From NCBI RefSeq assembly GCF_019249215.1, contig NZ_JAESDI010000005.1, positions 62,001 through 126,000 of the forward strand: a stretch of 64,000 bases of DNA, read 5' to 3'. This DNA is from Alteromonas lipotrueae. Lineage in GTDB: Bacteria > Pseudomonadota > Gammaproteobacteria > Enterobacterales > Alteromonadaceae. Below are positions 18,616 to 26,465 of this stretch, piece by piece (the stretch's first letter is position 1; each line of letters begins with the position of its first letter). The notes below the pieces were generated by a model. That model had not been told where the DNA came from, did not search any database, and worked only from the letters and a program-made list of their open reading frames with translations. A program made the position numbers and the translations under genes.

Positions 18616-18748
18616 TAAAAATCAGTCGATGAAAAAGCGCGATAAATGAGTCGGTAGGGTAATGTAGAAAAGGCGTTGCTGTGCATTATTTTATCCTACT
18701 TAAGCGTTCAACTATTCGGCATTCATTATTCGTATTCGAAGGTAAGTT

Positions 18749-19288
18749 ATGTTCATGTTATTTGCCGCAAGCGGCCTCTCAGTTGTGTCTATGGCGGCTG
18801 TCTATAAAAGTTGGCAACGCCAAACCTCACCGATGCTCTATATCGGGGTTGCTATTTGGTTAATGTCGTCCATTGCGTGGTCAATGTCGGTTGGGTGGGA
18901 GTTTGGTGTAGTGTACGCACTTTGCTTACCCGGATTGTTAGTATGGCCATTTATCGCGGCGAATCAGAGTGCTGCCCCCGCAACGCAACAACGTCCTGAA
19001 CCTAGAAAACTCGATCTTTCCGTTAGTACTTCAATACAGCATATTCTTCATTCCATCATTGTGTTGATGTTAATGCTGATATTTAGTGTGGTGGCTTCCT
19101 TAGCACTTAGTGCATTACTTCCCCTTGAAATAGCCAGTCAACTGGCAATTTGTATGGTGATATCGCCCATTATTTGGGGGCTTGCGGTCTACCACTACCT
19201 AGCAACATCTAAGAAAATTAAAACGGTTGGCGGCTACCTTGTAGCAACAGCAGTAAGTTTAGCAATACTGATGGCAATGCCAATTTAG
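18749..19288 (+). CDS. Small polytopic membrane protein preceding the PepSY protein
   Basis: 179 residues with four to five hydrophobic segments (about 1-20, 28-45, 50-68, 93-120, 125-150, 157-178) and a short hydrophilic loop around residues 72-90. I do not recognise the family with certainty. Position and size match the small DUF3325/DUF3649-like membrane proteins that travel with PepSY-associated transmembrane proteins in iron-siderophore clusters. The ATG has AAGG six bases upstream, and the following gene begins 8 bases after the stop, so they are one operon. A possible Fur site lies upstream. Confidence 0.65.
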   Translation: MFMLFAASGLSVVSMAAVYKSWQRQTSPMLYIGVAIWLMSSIAWSMSVGWEFGVVYALCLPGLLVWPFIAANQSAAPATQQRPEPRKLDLSVSTSIQHILHSIIVLMLMLIFSVVASLALSALLPLEIASQLAICMVISPIIWGLAVYHYLATSKKIKTVGGYLVATAVSLAILMAMPI

Positions 19289-19296
19289 GAATAAAA

Positions 19297-20829
19297 ATGA
19301 AAAAAGCAACAAAACAGTCAGCGCTAAATGCACACAGTTGGGTAGGCGTATTTTTAAGTGTATTGCTCTTTTTAGTGTGCTTGTCAGGCACTATTGCTGT
19401 ATTCCATTTAGAATTTGAACGCTGGGAACAACCGCATATTCCCGAGTTTGAATCCGTCGAGGATGGGGCAGTAGAAAAGGCGATGGACCGCTTTTTAGCT
19501 AAACATCCCGAAGAAACGGATCATCTATTTGTGGTGCTTCCTACATCAGGGATACCACGGTTAGTGGTAGAAAACGATCATGCTGCTTATTTCGCTGATG
19601 CACAGGGAAATTTGCTTGAGAAGGAAAGCGTGCCTTTCACTCAAATGTTGGTGGACTTACATTTATATCTCAATCTACCCCATAGCTGGGGCATGATATT
19701 AGTCAGTGCCTTAGGTGCGATTATTTGTACACTCATTGTAACGGGTATCATTGCGCATAAACGTTTAGCAAGAGACGCGTTTAAATTTCGGCGCGGCGGC
19801 AATGGTCAGCAAAATCAAATTGATTTACACAATCGCTTTGGCCTTTGGGCTGCACCATTTCATTTGATTATTGGTGTGACGGGTGCTTACTTTGGGTTGG
19901 CTGGTATCGTACTGGTGTTGGTGGCACAGCTTAATTATGGCGGTGATAGGGATGCGGTAATAAACCAAGTATTTACGCCCGATCCAGTTATAGAGGCGCA
20001 AGAAGGTAAACCTGCGATAGGTAAAGCCATCGCGCAAATGGAAACCATTGCGCCAGAAAACCTGCTTATATTTGTGACTGTTCATGAGGTAAACAAACCT
20101 GAGCAGTTTATTGAAATTTATGCACAAGTACCGGGGCGAATGATATACGGTGAAGCCTACCGATTTGATACCGCAGGTAATTATTTAGGTACCGCAGGCT
20201 ATGACGATGGCGTCTGGGGTAAGCAATTGTTATGGGCTGTTTATCGCCTCCACTTTGGTGACTTTGCCGGAGTACCAAGTAAGGTGCTGTATTTTGTTTT
20301 GGGTATCATGCTAACCATGCTGTGCGTATCGGGTATGGAAGTGTGGTTGTCTAAAAAAGCCCATCCTGTGTTGGCCACGCGTTTATGGTATTGCACGGTG
20401 TGGGGCAGCGTGAGTGCATTGGCATTCACGGCAATAGCAGATATATTCTTTGCGGGTTCGTTAATTGCAGTATTCTGGGGAGTAATGGTTTTAAATGTGG
20501 CACTTACGGTTGCGGTAAAGCGGCTTACCAAACCAGTGTGGCTGATAATTTCAGGTATCAGTGTGTTAATGCTTTTACTTATTTATAGCGCTGTGAACGG
20601 GGAACATTCACTATCGGTGGCATCGTTGCAATTGAACTTGCCAATGTTCGTGTATGTGGTGTGGAGTATATGGCGTGGTAATACGTTGCTTAAGCGTGAA
20701 ACTCTTTTGTCTAATTTTAAAAAAGAAGATCAAACAACAACGCAAAATATTGATGGCAATGGCAATGGCAATGGCAATGGCAACAAGAGCACATCAGTAT
20801 CGACGGAACCGCAATCGCCAATGGCTTAA
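19297..20829 (+). CDS. PepSY-associated transmembrane protein
   Basis: 510-residue inner-membrane protein. The N-terminus HSWVGVFLSVLLFLVCLSGTIAVF is the classic first helix of PepSY_TM proteins. Periplasmic PepSY-like segments follow (about 40-120 and 215-310), then further helices at about 130-152, 180-205, 330-350, 365-400 and 410-470. The conserved HRFGLWAAPFH-type histidine motif is present (about 178-188). Homologues sit in siderophore-uptake clusters and are proposed to reduce or release iron at the membrane. The C-terminus carries an Asn-Gly repeat encoded by a hexanucleotide tandem repeat. Confidence 0.85.
   Translation: MKKATKQSALNAHSWVGVFLSVLLFLVCLSGTIAVFHLEFERWEQPHIPEFESVEDGAVEKAMDRFLAKHPEETDHLFVVLPTSGIPRLVVENDHAAYFADAQGNLLEKESVPFTQMLVDLHLYLNLPHSWGMILVSALGAIICTLIVTGIIAHKRLARDAFKFRRGGNGQQNQIDLHNRFGLWAAPFHLIIGVTGAYFGLAGIVLVLVAQLNYGGDRDAVINQVFTPDPVIEAQEGKPAIGKAIAQMETIAPENLLIFVTVHEVNKPEQFIEIYAQVPGRMIYGEAYRFDTAGNYLGTAGYDDGVWGKQLLWAVYRLHFGDFAGVPSKVLYFVLGIMLTMLCVSGMEVWLSKKAHPVLATRLWYCTVWGSVSALAFTAIADIFFAGSLIAVFWGVMVLNVALTVAVKRLTKPVWLIISGISVLMLLLIYSAVNGEHSLSVASLQLNLPMFVYVVWSIWRGNTLLKRETLLSNFKKEDQTTTQNIDGNGNGNGNGNKSTSVSTEPQSPMA
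20755..20784 (+). repeat. Hexanucleotide tandem repeat (GGCAAT)4 plus GGCAAC
   Basis: Four perfect GGCAAT units and one GGCAAC unit, in frame, encode an (Asn-Gly)n stretch near the C-terminus of the PepSY protein. Because the unit is a multiple of three, slippage would change tail length but not the frame. Confidence 0.95.
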
Positions 20830-21144
20830 AGCGCTTAACAAACACGAGCGTATTGATAATGTGAACTAATACAGCGTGGCTTTTACTTCGTTTAACTAAC
20901 TAAATGTGAAAGCCGCGCTTTTTATGTCTTATTATCTGAGTCTAAATTTAAACCTTCATCTGGCAAGTTGCTGTTCATGTATTAATAATGCATTCGCATC
21001 CCTTTTGGCCATCGTTGTGCTGAGTGTATGCTACTTATAGCCGTTGGACATATTGAATAATCACCAATCTAAATTTAACCCTCGGGTAAGAACATGCTAT
21101 TGCTAGCCATCTACATTCTTTGATGGACTTAATAAGGGTAGTGA
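20830..21144. other. Intergenic region between the PepSY gene and the strictosidine-synthase-like gene
   Basis: 315 bases without a gene. It holds the terminator at 20874-20923 and two copies of a TCTAAATTTAA word (about 20940 and 21067). The downstream promoter is expected here but no strong -10/-35 pair stands out. Confidence 0.5.
20874..20923 (+). terminator. Probable intrinsic terminator after the PepSY gene
   Basis: GCGTGGCTTTTAC pairs with GTGAAAGCCGCGC (with wobble pairs) across a loop of about 19 bases and is followed by a T-run at 20919-20923. The loop is long, so confidence is moderate. Confidence 0.65.
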
Positions 21145-22284
21145 ATGCGAATATTAATCATAAGTGGTTTGCTGGCCGTGATGGGGTATTTAGCATTTTG
21201 GCCTGTGCCAGTTGAGCCCGAAGCATGGAGTGCCCCACAAGACAAAGGGTATAGCGGCGTGCATCAAGCCAACGATAAGCTATCCTTCGCCCATGCTATA
21301 GCCTTAAGCGAGCCAACAGCCCTTAGTAATAAAGAAACAAACCCAATAAAAAGTGAATACGGCCCCGAAGATTTTGCACTGCGAAGTGATGGCGCCATTG
21401 CCACGGCCACGCATTCTGGCACCATCATGCTATTAGCCCCTAACGATACGCACTTTACACCTTGGATAAACACGGGCGGGCGGCCGCTAGGCTTAGAGTT
21501 CGATGCCAATGATAATCTCATAGTGGCAGATGCCTACCTAGGGTTACTTTCTGTTTCGCCATCAGGTGATATTTCCTTGCTAGCAGACACCGTTGATGAC
21601 ACGCGCATTGTGTATGCCGATGATGTAGATGTAGCAGAAAATGGCATGATATATTTTTCTGACGCCACCACTAAATTTAGTGCAAAAGCCTATGGCGGAA
21701 CCCTAAGCGGCAGCTTGTTAGAAATTTTAGAGCACAAAGGTAATGGCAGATTGCTAGCGTACAATCCAACTACCCAAGTTACGTCTGTATTAATGGATGG
21801 GTTAATCTTTGCTAATGGCGTCGCCATCAGCGAAAACCAACAATATGTCTTAGTGAACGAAACAGGCAGTTACCGTGTGTTACGTTACTTTATTGCTGGG
21901 CCTAAAACAGGTTTGGTGGATGTGTTCATCGATAACTTACCTGGCTTTCCCGATAATATTGCCACAGCGCCAGATGGCGGTTATTGGATAGGGTTTGCTT
22001 CACCCCGTTCCGCCTCGTTAGACGATTTATCAAACACCCCCTTTTTGCGTAAAGTGGTACAGCGGTTGCCTGCATCATTGCGCCCAAAAGCAAAAGCCTA
22101 CAGCCATGTAATAAAATTAAATGAACAAGGCAAGGTGACAAGTGACTTACAAGACCCAAGTGGAAATTATCCGCTAACAACAGGGGTGTTAGAAACGGCA
22201 GATATGCTATACATTAGCAGTTTAACTGCCTCATATGTGGCGGTGGTTGAAAAAGCAAATTTACCAAAGGGAGAGGATGAATGA
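21145..22284 (+). CDS. Strictosidine synthase-like / SMP-30 family beta-propeller protein
   Basis: 379 residues with an N-terminal membrane anchor or uncleaved signal (about 3-18, ILIISGLLAVMGYLAFW). A six-bladed propeller of the strictosidine-synthase-like group follows: GRPLGLEFDANDNLIVADAY, ADDVDVAENGMIYFSDAT, GRLLAYNP, FANGVAISENQQYVLVNET, GFPDNIATAPDGGYWIGFA. Bacterial members are thought to be lactonases or esterases rather than alkaloid synthases. The stop overlaps the start of the cupin gene as ATGA, so the two are coupled. The substrate is unknown; the propeller would face the periplasm. Confidence 0.83.
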   Translation: MRILIISGLLAVMGYLAFWPVPVEPEAWSAPQDKGYSGVHQANDKLSFAHAIALSEPTALSNKETNPIKSEYGPEDFALRSDGAIATATHSGTIMLLAPNDTHFTPWINTGGRPLGLEFDANDNLIVADAYLGLLSVSPSGDISLLADTVDDTRIVYADDVDVAENGMIYFSDATTKFSAKAYGGTLSGSLLEILEHKGNGRLLAYNPTTQVTSVLMDGLIFANGVAISENQQYVLVNETGSYRVLRYFIAGPKTGLVDVFIDNLPGFPDNIATAPDGGYWIGFASPRSASLDDLSNTPFLRKVVQRLPASLRPKAKAYSHVIKLNEQGKVTSDLQDPSGNYPLTTGVLETADMLYISSLTASYVAVVEKANLPKGEDE

Positions 22285-22784
22285 AGCGAAATTTACCTAA
22301 AGTGCTAACTGTTATTTTATCTGTTTTAGGCAGTTTCTTTATTGCTTGTGCGGCCGATACTCTTGCGGTTAATAAGAATGACACCGACAAAGTAACCTCT
22401 GGCGACAGTTTCAAAACACAAGTGATCCCACAGGCCAATGCAGCCATTGATGAAGGAGAGGGTTGGATATTCTATAGCTACCACAATGATGAAACCTTTG
22501 GTACTAGCCAATCATTAGCGGGTATGGCTGTTATTAAGCCTGGTGTGGAAATACACCCGCCTCACGAACATAGTGACGAAGAGTTTCTATTGGTTACTCA
22601 GGGGAGTGGGGAATGGAGCGTTGAAGGTGAAGTGTTTAAAGCTAACACCGGCGACATGCTATACGCTGCCCCTTGGGATGAACATGGGGTGAAAAATACC
22701 GGAGAAGTAGACTTAATCTTTGTGGTATTTAAGTGGCACAGCAAAGGTATTGCTGTGCCTACAAAAAGTGCTTACAAGAAATAA
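22281..22784 (+). CDS. Exported cupin-domain protein
   Basis: 167 residues. The N-terminus has a hydrophobic signal ending FFIACAAD, compatible with a weak lipobox (Cys at about 22). A single cupin barrel follows (about 75-160) with the metal-binding pattern HPPHEHSDEEFLLVTQG and a second motif PWDEHGVKNTG. Two His of the first motif plus Glu and the later His would hold one metal. It shares a 4-base ATGA overlap with the preceding propeller gene, suggesting they act on the same periplasmic substrate. A catalytic role is not proven; simple binding is also possible. Confidence 0.8.
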   Translation: MKRNLPKVLTVILSVLGSFFIACAADTLAVNKNDTDKVTSGDSFKTQVIPQANAAIDEGEGWIFYSYHNDETFGTSQSLAGMAVIKPGVEIHPPHEHSDEEFLLVTQGSGEWSVEGEVFKANTGDMLYAAPWDEHGVKNTGEVDLIFVVFKWHSKGIAVPTKSAYKK

Positions 22785-22818
22785 CTAACCAATCGTTAGC
22801 ATTCAGCGATAGGGGAAA

Positions 22819-25110
22819 CTAGCGTTTTGCTGTTGATTTTCCTCTTCGCTGTGAACTAGGCATGCTTTGCCCGCTATTTTTGCCGCCGCTTCGGTTATCG
22901 GCTTTATTTCCACCTCTGTTAGATGCGTCGTTATCCCGACCAGTTGCATTGTTTTTGCCTCGGGCTTTACGTTGAAAACTTGGCGGCAAGCCAGTATGTT
23001 TAGTTAACCCACGCTCGCCATTTCTGCCTTTCGCCGCTTTTTTGCGTTTCTCATCTGCGGTTTCCGGCGGTACCAAGTGCTGAGCACCACGGCCTATTAA
23101 ATCTTCACGGCCCATACGCTTAAGGGCTTCACGAATTTGCGCGAAGTTTTTAGGGTCGTGATATCGAAGCATAGCTTTATGCAGGCGTCGGTGTATTTCA
23201 CCCTTTGCCGAAGGCACGTCTTCACTGTCTTTTGTGACCTTACGAAGTGAATTTACTTCGGTGTGGTACATAGTCGTTGCTGTGGCCATTGGTGAAGGAT
23301 AGAAGTTCTGCACTTGATCAAGCTTAAACTTATTCTCCTTCAGCCAAATCGCCAAATTCAACATATCGTCGTCTGTGGTACCTGGGTGCGAGGCAATAAA
23401 GTACGGAATTAAGTATTGTTTCTTGCCCGCTTCTTGTGAATATTTGTCAAATAACGCTTTAAAACGGTAATAGCTGCCCATGCCCGGCTTCATCATTTTA
23501 GATAACGGGCCGTCTTCGGTGTGTTCTGGTGCTATTTTCAAATAGCCGCCAACGTGATGCAGAGCCAACTCTTTTACGTACTCAGGATCTTCAACCGCCA
23601 AATCGTAACGAACACCAGAAGCGATAAGCACTTTCTTTACGCCGGGTAATTCACGAGCACGACGATACAAATCGATAGTAGGCTTATGGTCGGTGTCCAT
23701 ATGCGCACAAATACTCGGATATACACAAGATGGGCGACGACACGTGGCTTCGGCTTTCGGGCTCTTACAGCGCAAACGATACATGTTTGCAGTAGGTCCA
23801 CCTAAGTCTGAAATTACACCGGTAAACCCAGGTACGGTATCGCGAATTTCTTCAATTTCACGAATTATCGAGTCTTCAGAGCGGCTTTGAATAATTCGGC
23901 CTTCGTGCTCTGTAATAGAACAGAAGGTACAACCGCCGTAACACCCGCGCATAATATTGATACTGAACTTAATCATATCGTAGGCGGGTATAGTGGCATC
24001 GCCATAAACAGGGTGGGGCACACGCTGATAAGGAAGGTCGAATACCGCATCCATTTCCTCTGTTTCCAAAGGCATAGCGGGTGGGTTTATCCAAATATGT
24101 CTATCGCCATGGCGCTGCATTAATGCACGTGCACAACCTGGGTTGGTTTCTTGGTGCAAAATACGTGAGGTATGGGCGTATAAAACTTTATTGTCTTTTA
24201 CCGTTTCGTAAGCAGGTAGCTTAACGTATACATTTTCCCAAGGCTTCCTGCGTTCCGGAGGCTGTATCACGACAGGTGCAGCTTCAGGGGCTTCGCTGTT
24301 TGTTTTATCTTTATCTTGCGAATCGCACTCAGGCTCCATTTGATAAGGGCTTGAGATAGGTTCAATTTTACCCGGGCGATCTAACGAGGTTGAATCAACC
24401 CCTTGCCACTCAGGTAGTGCTTCTTTTACGATAATGGCGGTGCCGCGAATATCGCGCATTTCATCAATAGTTTCACCTGCCGCTAAGCGGTGGGTAACTT
24501 CAACCAATGGGCGCTCGGCATTGCCGAAAAATAACATGTCAGCTTTGGAGTCGAACAATACAGAACGACGTACTTTCTCACTCCAATAATCGTAATGGGC
24601 AATACGGCGTAAGCTCGCTTCGATACCGCCGGCAATAACAGGCGTGCCTTTAAAGGCTTCGCGGCAACGTTGTGCGTAAACCGTTACAGCGCGATCTGGG
24701 CGTTTTCCGCCAACATTACCTGCTGTATACGCGTCGTCGTGACGAAGTTTTTTATCTGCCGTGTAGCGGTTTATCATGGAATCCATGTTACCCGCCGTAA
24801 CACCGAAGTATAAATTCGGCTTACCAAGGGTCATGAAAGCGTCTTTACTCGTCCAATCTGGCTGAGAAATAATCCCTACGCGAAAACCGTGGGCTTCAAG
24901 TACACGGCCAATCACCGCCATACCAAAACTTGGGTGATCTACGTACGCATCACCAGTCACTAAGATAACGTCACAGCTGTCCCATCCTAGGGCATCCATT
25001 TCCTCTTTAGACATGGGAAGAAACGGCGCAGTACCAAGGCAGTGCGGCCAATATTTAGGATAAGAAAATAGACCGCGGTCGGCCTTAATGGTGGCTTGCA
25101 TAAGATTCAC
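22819..25110 (-). CDS. ygiQ: YgiQ family radical SAM protein
   Basis: 763 residues matching the UPF0313/YgiQ family. A B12-binding-like N-terminal region (about 40-200) is followed by the radical SAM core, whose iron-sulfur cluster cysteines are Cys390, Cys394 and Cys397 in [10 protein letters not shown]. The domain ends near [10 protein letters not shown]. The C-terminal tail (about 690-763) is a low-complexity, very basic stretch rich in Gly, Asn, Arg and Lys, perhaps an RNA-binding tail. Residues 255-290 are an acidic linker insertion. The reaction of the family is unknown. The gene is monocistronic and divergent from the EVE-domain gene. Confidence 0.93.
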   Translation of the reverse strand: MNLMQATIKADRGLFSYPKYWPHCLGTAPFLPMSKEEMDALGWDSCDVILVTGDAYVDHPSFGMAVIGRVLEAHGFRVGIISQPDWTSKDAFMTLGKPNLYFGVTAGNMDSMINRYTADKKLRHDDAYTAGNVGGKRPDRAVTVYAQRCREAFKGTPVIAGGIEASLRRIAHYDYWSEKVRRSVLFDSKADMLFFGNAERPLVEVTHRLAAGETIDEMRDIRGTAIIVKEALPEWQGVDSTSLDRPGKIEPISSPYQMEPECDSQDKDKTNSEAPEAAPVVIQPPERRKPWENVYVKLPAYETVKDNKVLYAHTSRILHQETNPGCARALMQRHGDRHIWINPPAMPLETEEMDAVFDLPYQRVPHPVYGDATIPAYDMIKFSINIMRGCYGGCTFCSITEHEGRIIQSRSEDSIIREIEEIRDTVPGFTGVISDLGGPTANMYRLRCKSPKAEATCRRPSCVYPSICAHMDTDHKPTIDLYRRARELPGVKKVLIASGVRYDLAVEDPEYVKELALHHVGGYLKIAPEHTEDGPLSKMMKPGMGSYYRFKALFDKYSQEAGKKQYLIPYFIASHPGTTDDDMLNLAIWLKENKFKLDQVQNFYPSPMATATTMYHTEVNSLRKVTKDSEDVPSAKGEIHRRLHKAMLRYHDPKNFAQIREALKRMGREDLIGRGAQHLVPPETADEKRKKAAKGRNGERGLTKHTGLPPSFQRKARGKNNATGRDNDASNRGGNKADNRSGGKNSGQSMPSSQRRGKSTAKR

Positions 25111-25168
25111 ATATAGCAGAGAAAAAAAAGAATTAAGTAGGTCAGTACATCATAGTTCATATTGCTAA

Positions 25169-25250
25169 TCGCAAATATAAAACTGCCAAGAGCCAGAATA
25201 AATAGCCGAGAGCGAATATAAATTGCCTAAAGCGAATATAAACATTGCAG
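25169..25250. repeat. Four imperfect tandem repeats of about 20 bp
   Basis: The words TCGCAAATATAAAACTGCC, AGCCAGAATAAATAGCCGAG, AGCGAATATAAATTGCCTAA and AGCGAATATAAACATTGCAG follow head to tail between the divergent ygiQ and EVE genes. The unit shared is roughly AGCGAATATAAA plus TGCC. They could be decayed tandem duplications or multiple binding sites. Confidence 0.7.
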
Positions 25251-25363
25251 ACCGAACGCCTATTATACCAGTACACAGCAACCAAGGTATAGCGCTGTCG
25301 TTAAATTCACCGCCTTTGTTATACTGCATTGCTATATCAATTAGGATAATAACGAGAAAATAT

Positions 25364-25831
25364 ATGGCTTACTGGTTATTTAAGACAGAACCTGATGCAT
25401 TTAGCATTGATGATTTACTATCACGGCCTGACCAAACTGAACCTTGGGACGGGGTGCGTAACTACCAAGCAAGAAACTTTTTGCGTGACAACGTCGCCGT
25501 TGGTGATCAAGTTTTTATCTATCATTCGAGTTGTAAAACAGTTGGCATTGCCGGGATAGCAGAAGTAGTTAAAGCCGGATACCCAGATGAAACCCAGTTT
25601 AACCCCGAATCTAATTACTACGACCCCAAATCGTCGCGTGAAAATCCGCGGTGGTTTCGGGTAGATGTAAAGTTTGTTGAAAAGTTTGAAAGCGTATTGC
25701 AGCTATCTGTCATTAAGGCAATGCCTAACATTACAGAAATAGGTTTGGTAAAAAAGGGGGGGAGGTTATCGATAATGCCGGTGGAAGCAACAGAATGGCA
25801 GCAGCTTTATACTACTGCCAAAATGAACTAA
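25364..25831 (+). CDS. EVE domain-containing protein
   Basis: 155 residues, a single EVE (PUA-like) domain. Diagnostic motifs are YWLFKTEPDAFSIDDL at the N-terminus, WDGVRNYQARNFLRD (about 31-45), VFIYHSSCKTVGIAGIAEVV (about 53-72) and NPRWFRVDVKFVEKF (about 97-111). These frame an aromatic cage that in relatives binds modified bases in DNA or RNA. The start at 25364 gives the family N-terminus (MAYWLF); the frame is open further upstream, but that part is AT-rich and shows no similarity. E. coli lacks a direct counterpart; thymocyte nuclear protein 1 is the eukaryotic one. Confidence 0.92.
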   Translation: MAYWLFKTEPDAFSIDDLLSRPDQTEPWDGVRNYQARNFLRDNVAVGDQVFIYHSSCKTVGIAGIAEVVKAGYPDETQFNPESNYYDPKSSRENPRWFRVDVKFVEKFESVLQLSVIKAMPNITEIGLVKKGGRLSIMPVEATEWQQLYTTAKMN

Positions 25832-25895
25832 ACCTGCTATATATAAGTAAATATTTATCTAAGATATCATTGGCGTGTAAGTTGTTGGCGTTGCA

Positions 25896-26312
25896 CTATT
25901 TACCTACAGCAAAACGAGTATCTGCATCTCTTAATAAATAAAGGGCAAAACACGCCGCCCACATTGGCCATGCGGCGAAAAACAACATGTTGTTGAAGGC
26001 GTCTAAGTATTGCGGAAATGACGACAAGGTTGACCCGCCGTGAAGCAAAAATATCAAGCCGTAGGAATAACGCTTTGCAATACCGGCAACGAAAGCAAGG
26101 ACCAGTGCCAATTGAAATGCACCTAAAATGTATACGGCCGTCTCTGGTACGCCACCAATTGAATAAAAATGTTCAAATATCTTTGCGCTATGTGCAGGGT
26201 TAACGAATTTGTCTAATGTCCATACGAACATAACAATGAAAACAGAAACGCGAAGGGCGAAAAGAGACCAACTGAGGCGATTAGAAATATCAGTGGTTTG
26301 TTGAGATTGCAT
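25896..26312 (-). CDS. DoxX-like small membrane protein
   Basis: 138 residues with four membrane helices (about 13-33, 55-76, 83-100, 107-128). The spacing, the LRVSVFIVMFVWTLDKFVNP first helix and GVPETAVYILGAFQLALV second helix recall the DoxX/DoxD-like superfamily, whose members are linked to quinone or thiol redox chemistry. It is divergent from the TonB receptor that opens the large downstream operon, with about 150 bases between the two starts, so a shared regulatory region is possible. Family placement is tentative. Confidence 0.6.
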   Translation of the reverse strand: MQSQQTTDISNRLSWSLFALRVSVFIVMFVWTLDKFVNPAHSAKIFEHFYSIGGVPETAVYILGAFQLALVLAFVAGIAKRYSYGLIFLLHGGSTLSSFPQYLDAFNNMLFFAAWPMWAACFALYLLRDADTRFAVGK

Positions 26313-26465
26313 TTTAACTCCTATTTATTTGTGTAGCGATAAAGAACGGGCGTTTTCATATTAAATTTCAAAAACTTTCATAGAAAAAAATAAAAATGCT
26401 TATGAAATATTTTTAGCCGGATGTCGGTCTTGTCGAGTAAGCAATCTTGTAAGGTAAAAATACGA

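Noticed and set aside
25169-25250. CRISPR-like array
   Set aside because: Repeats are imperfect, head to tail, without unique spacers, and no cas genes are present.
25223-25363. Upstream in-frame extension of the EVE gene
   Set aside because: Translates to a low-similarity AT-rich sequence that includes the repeat and promoter area; the family N-terminus begins at 25364.
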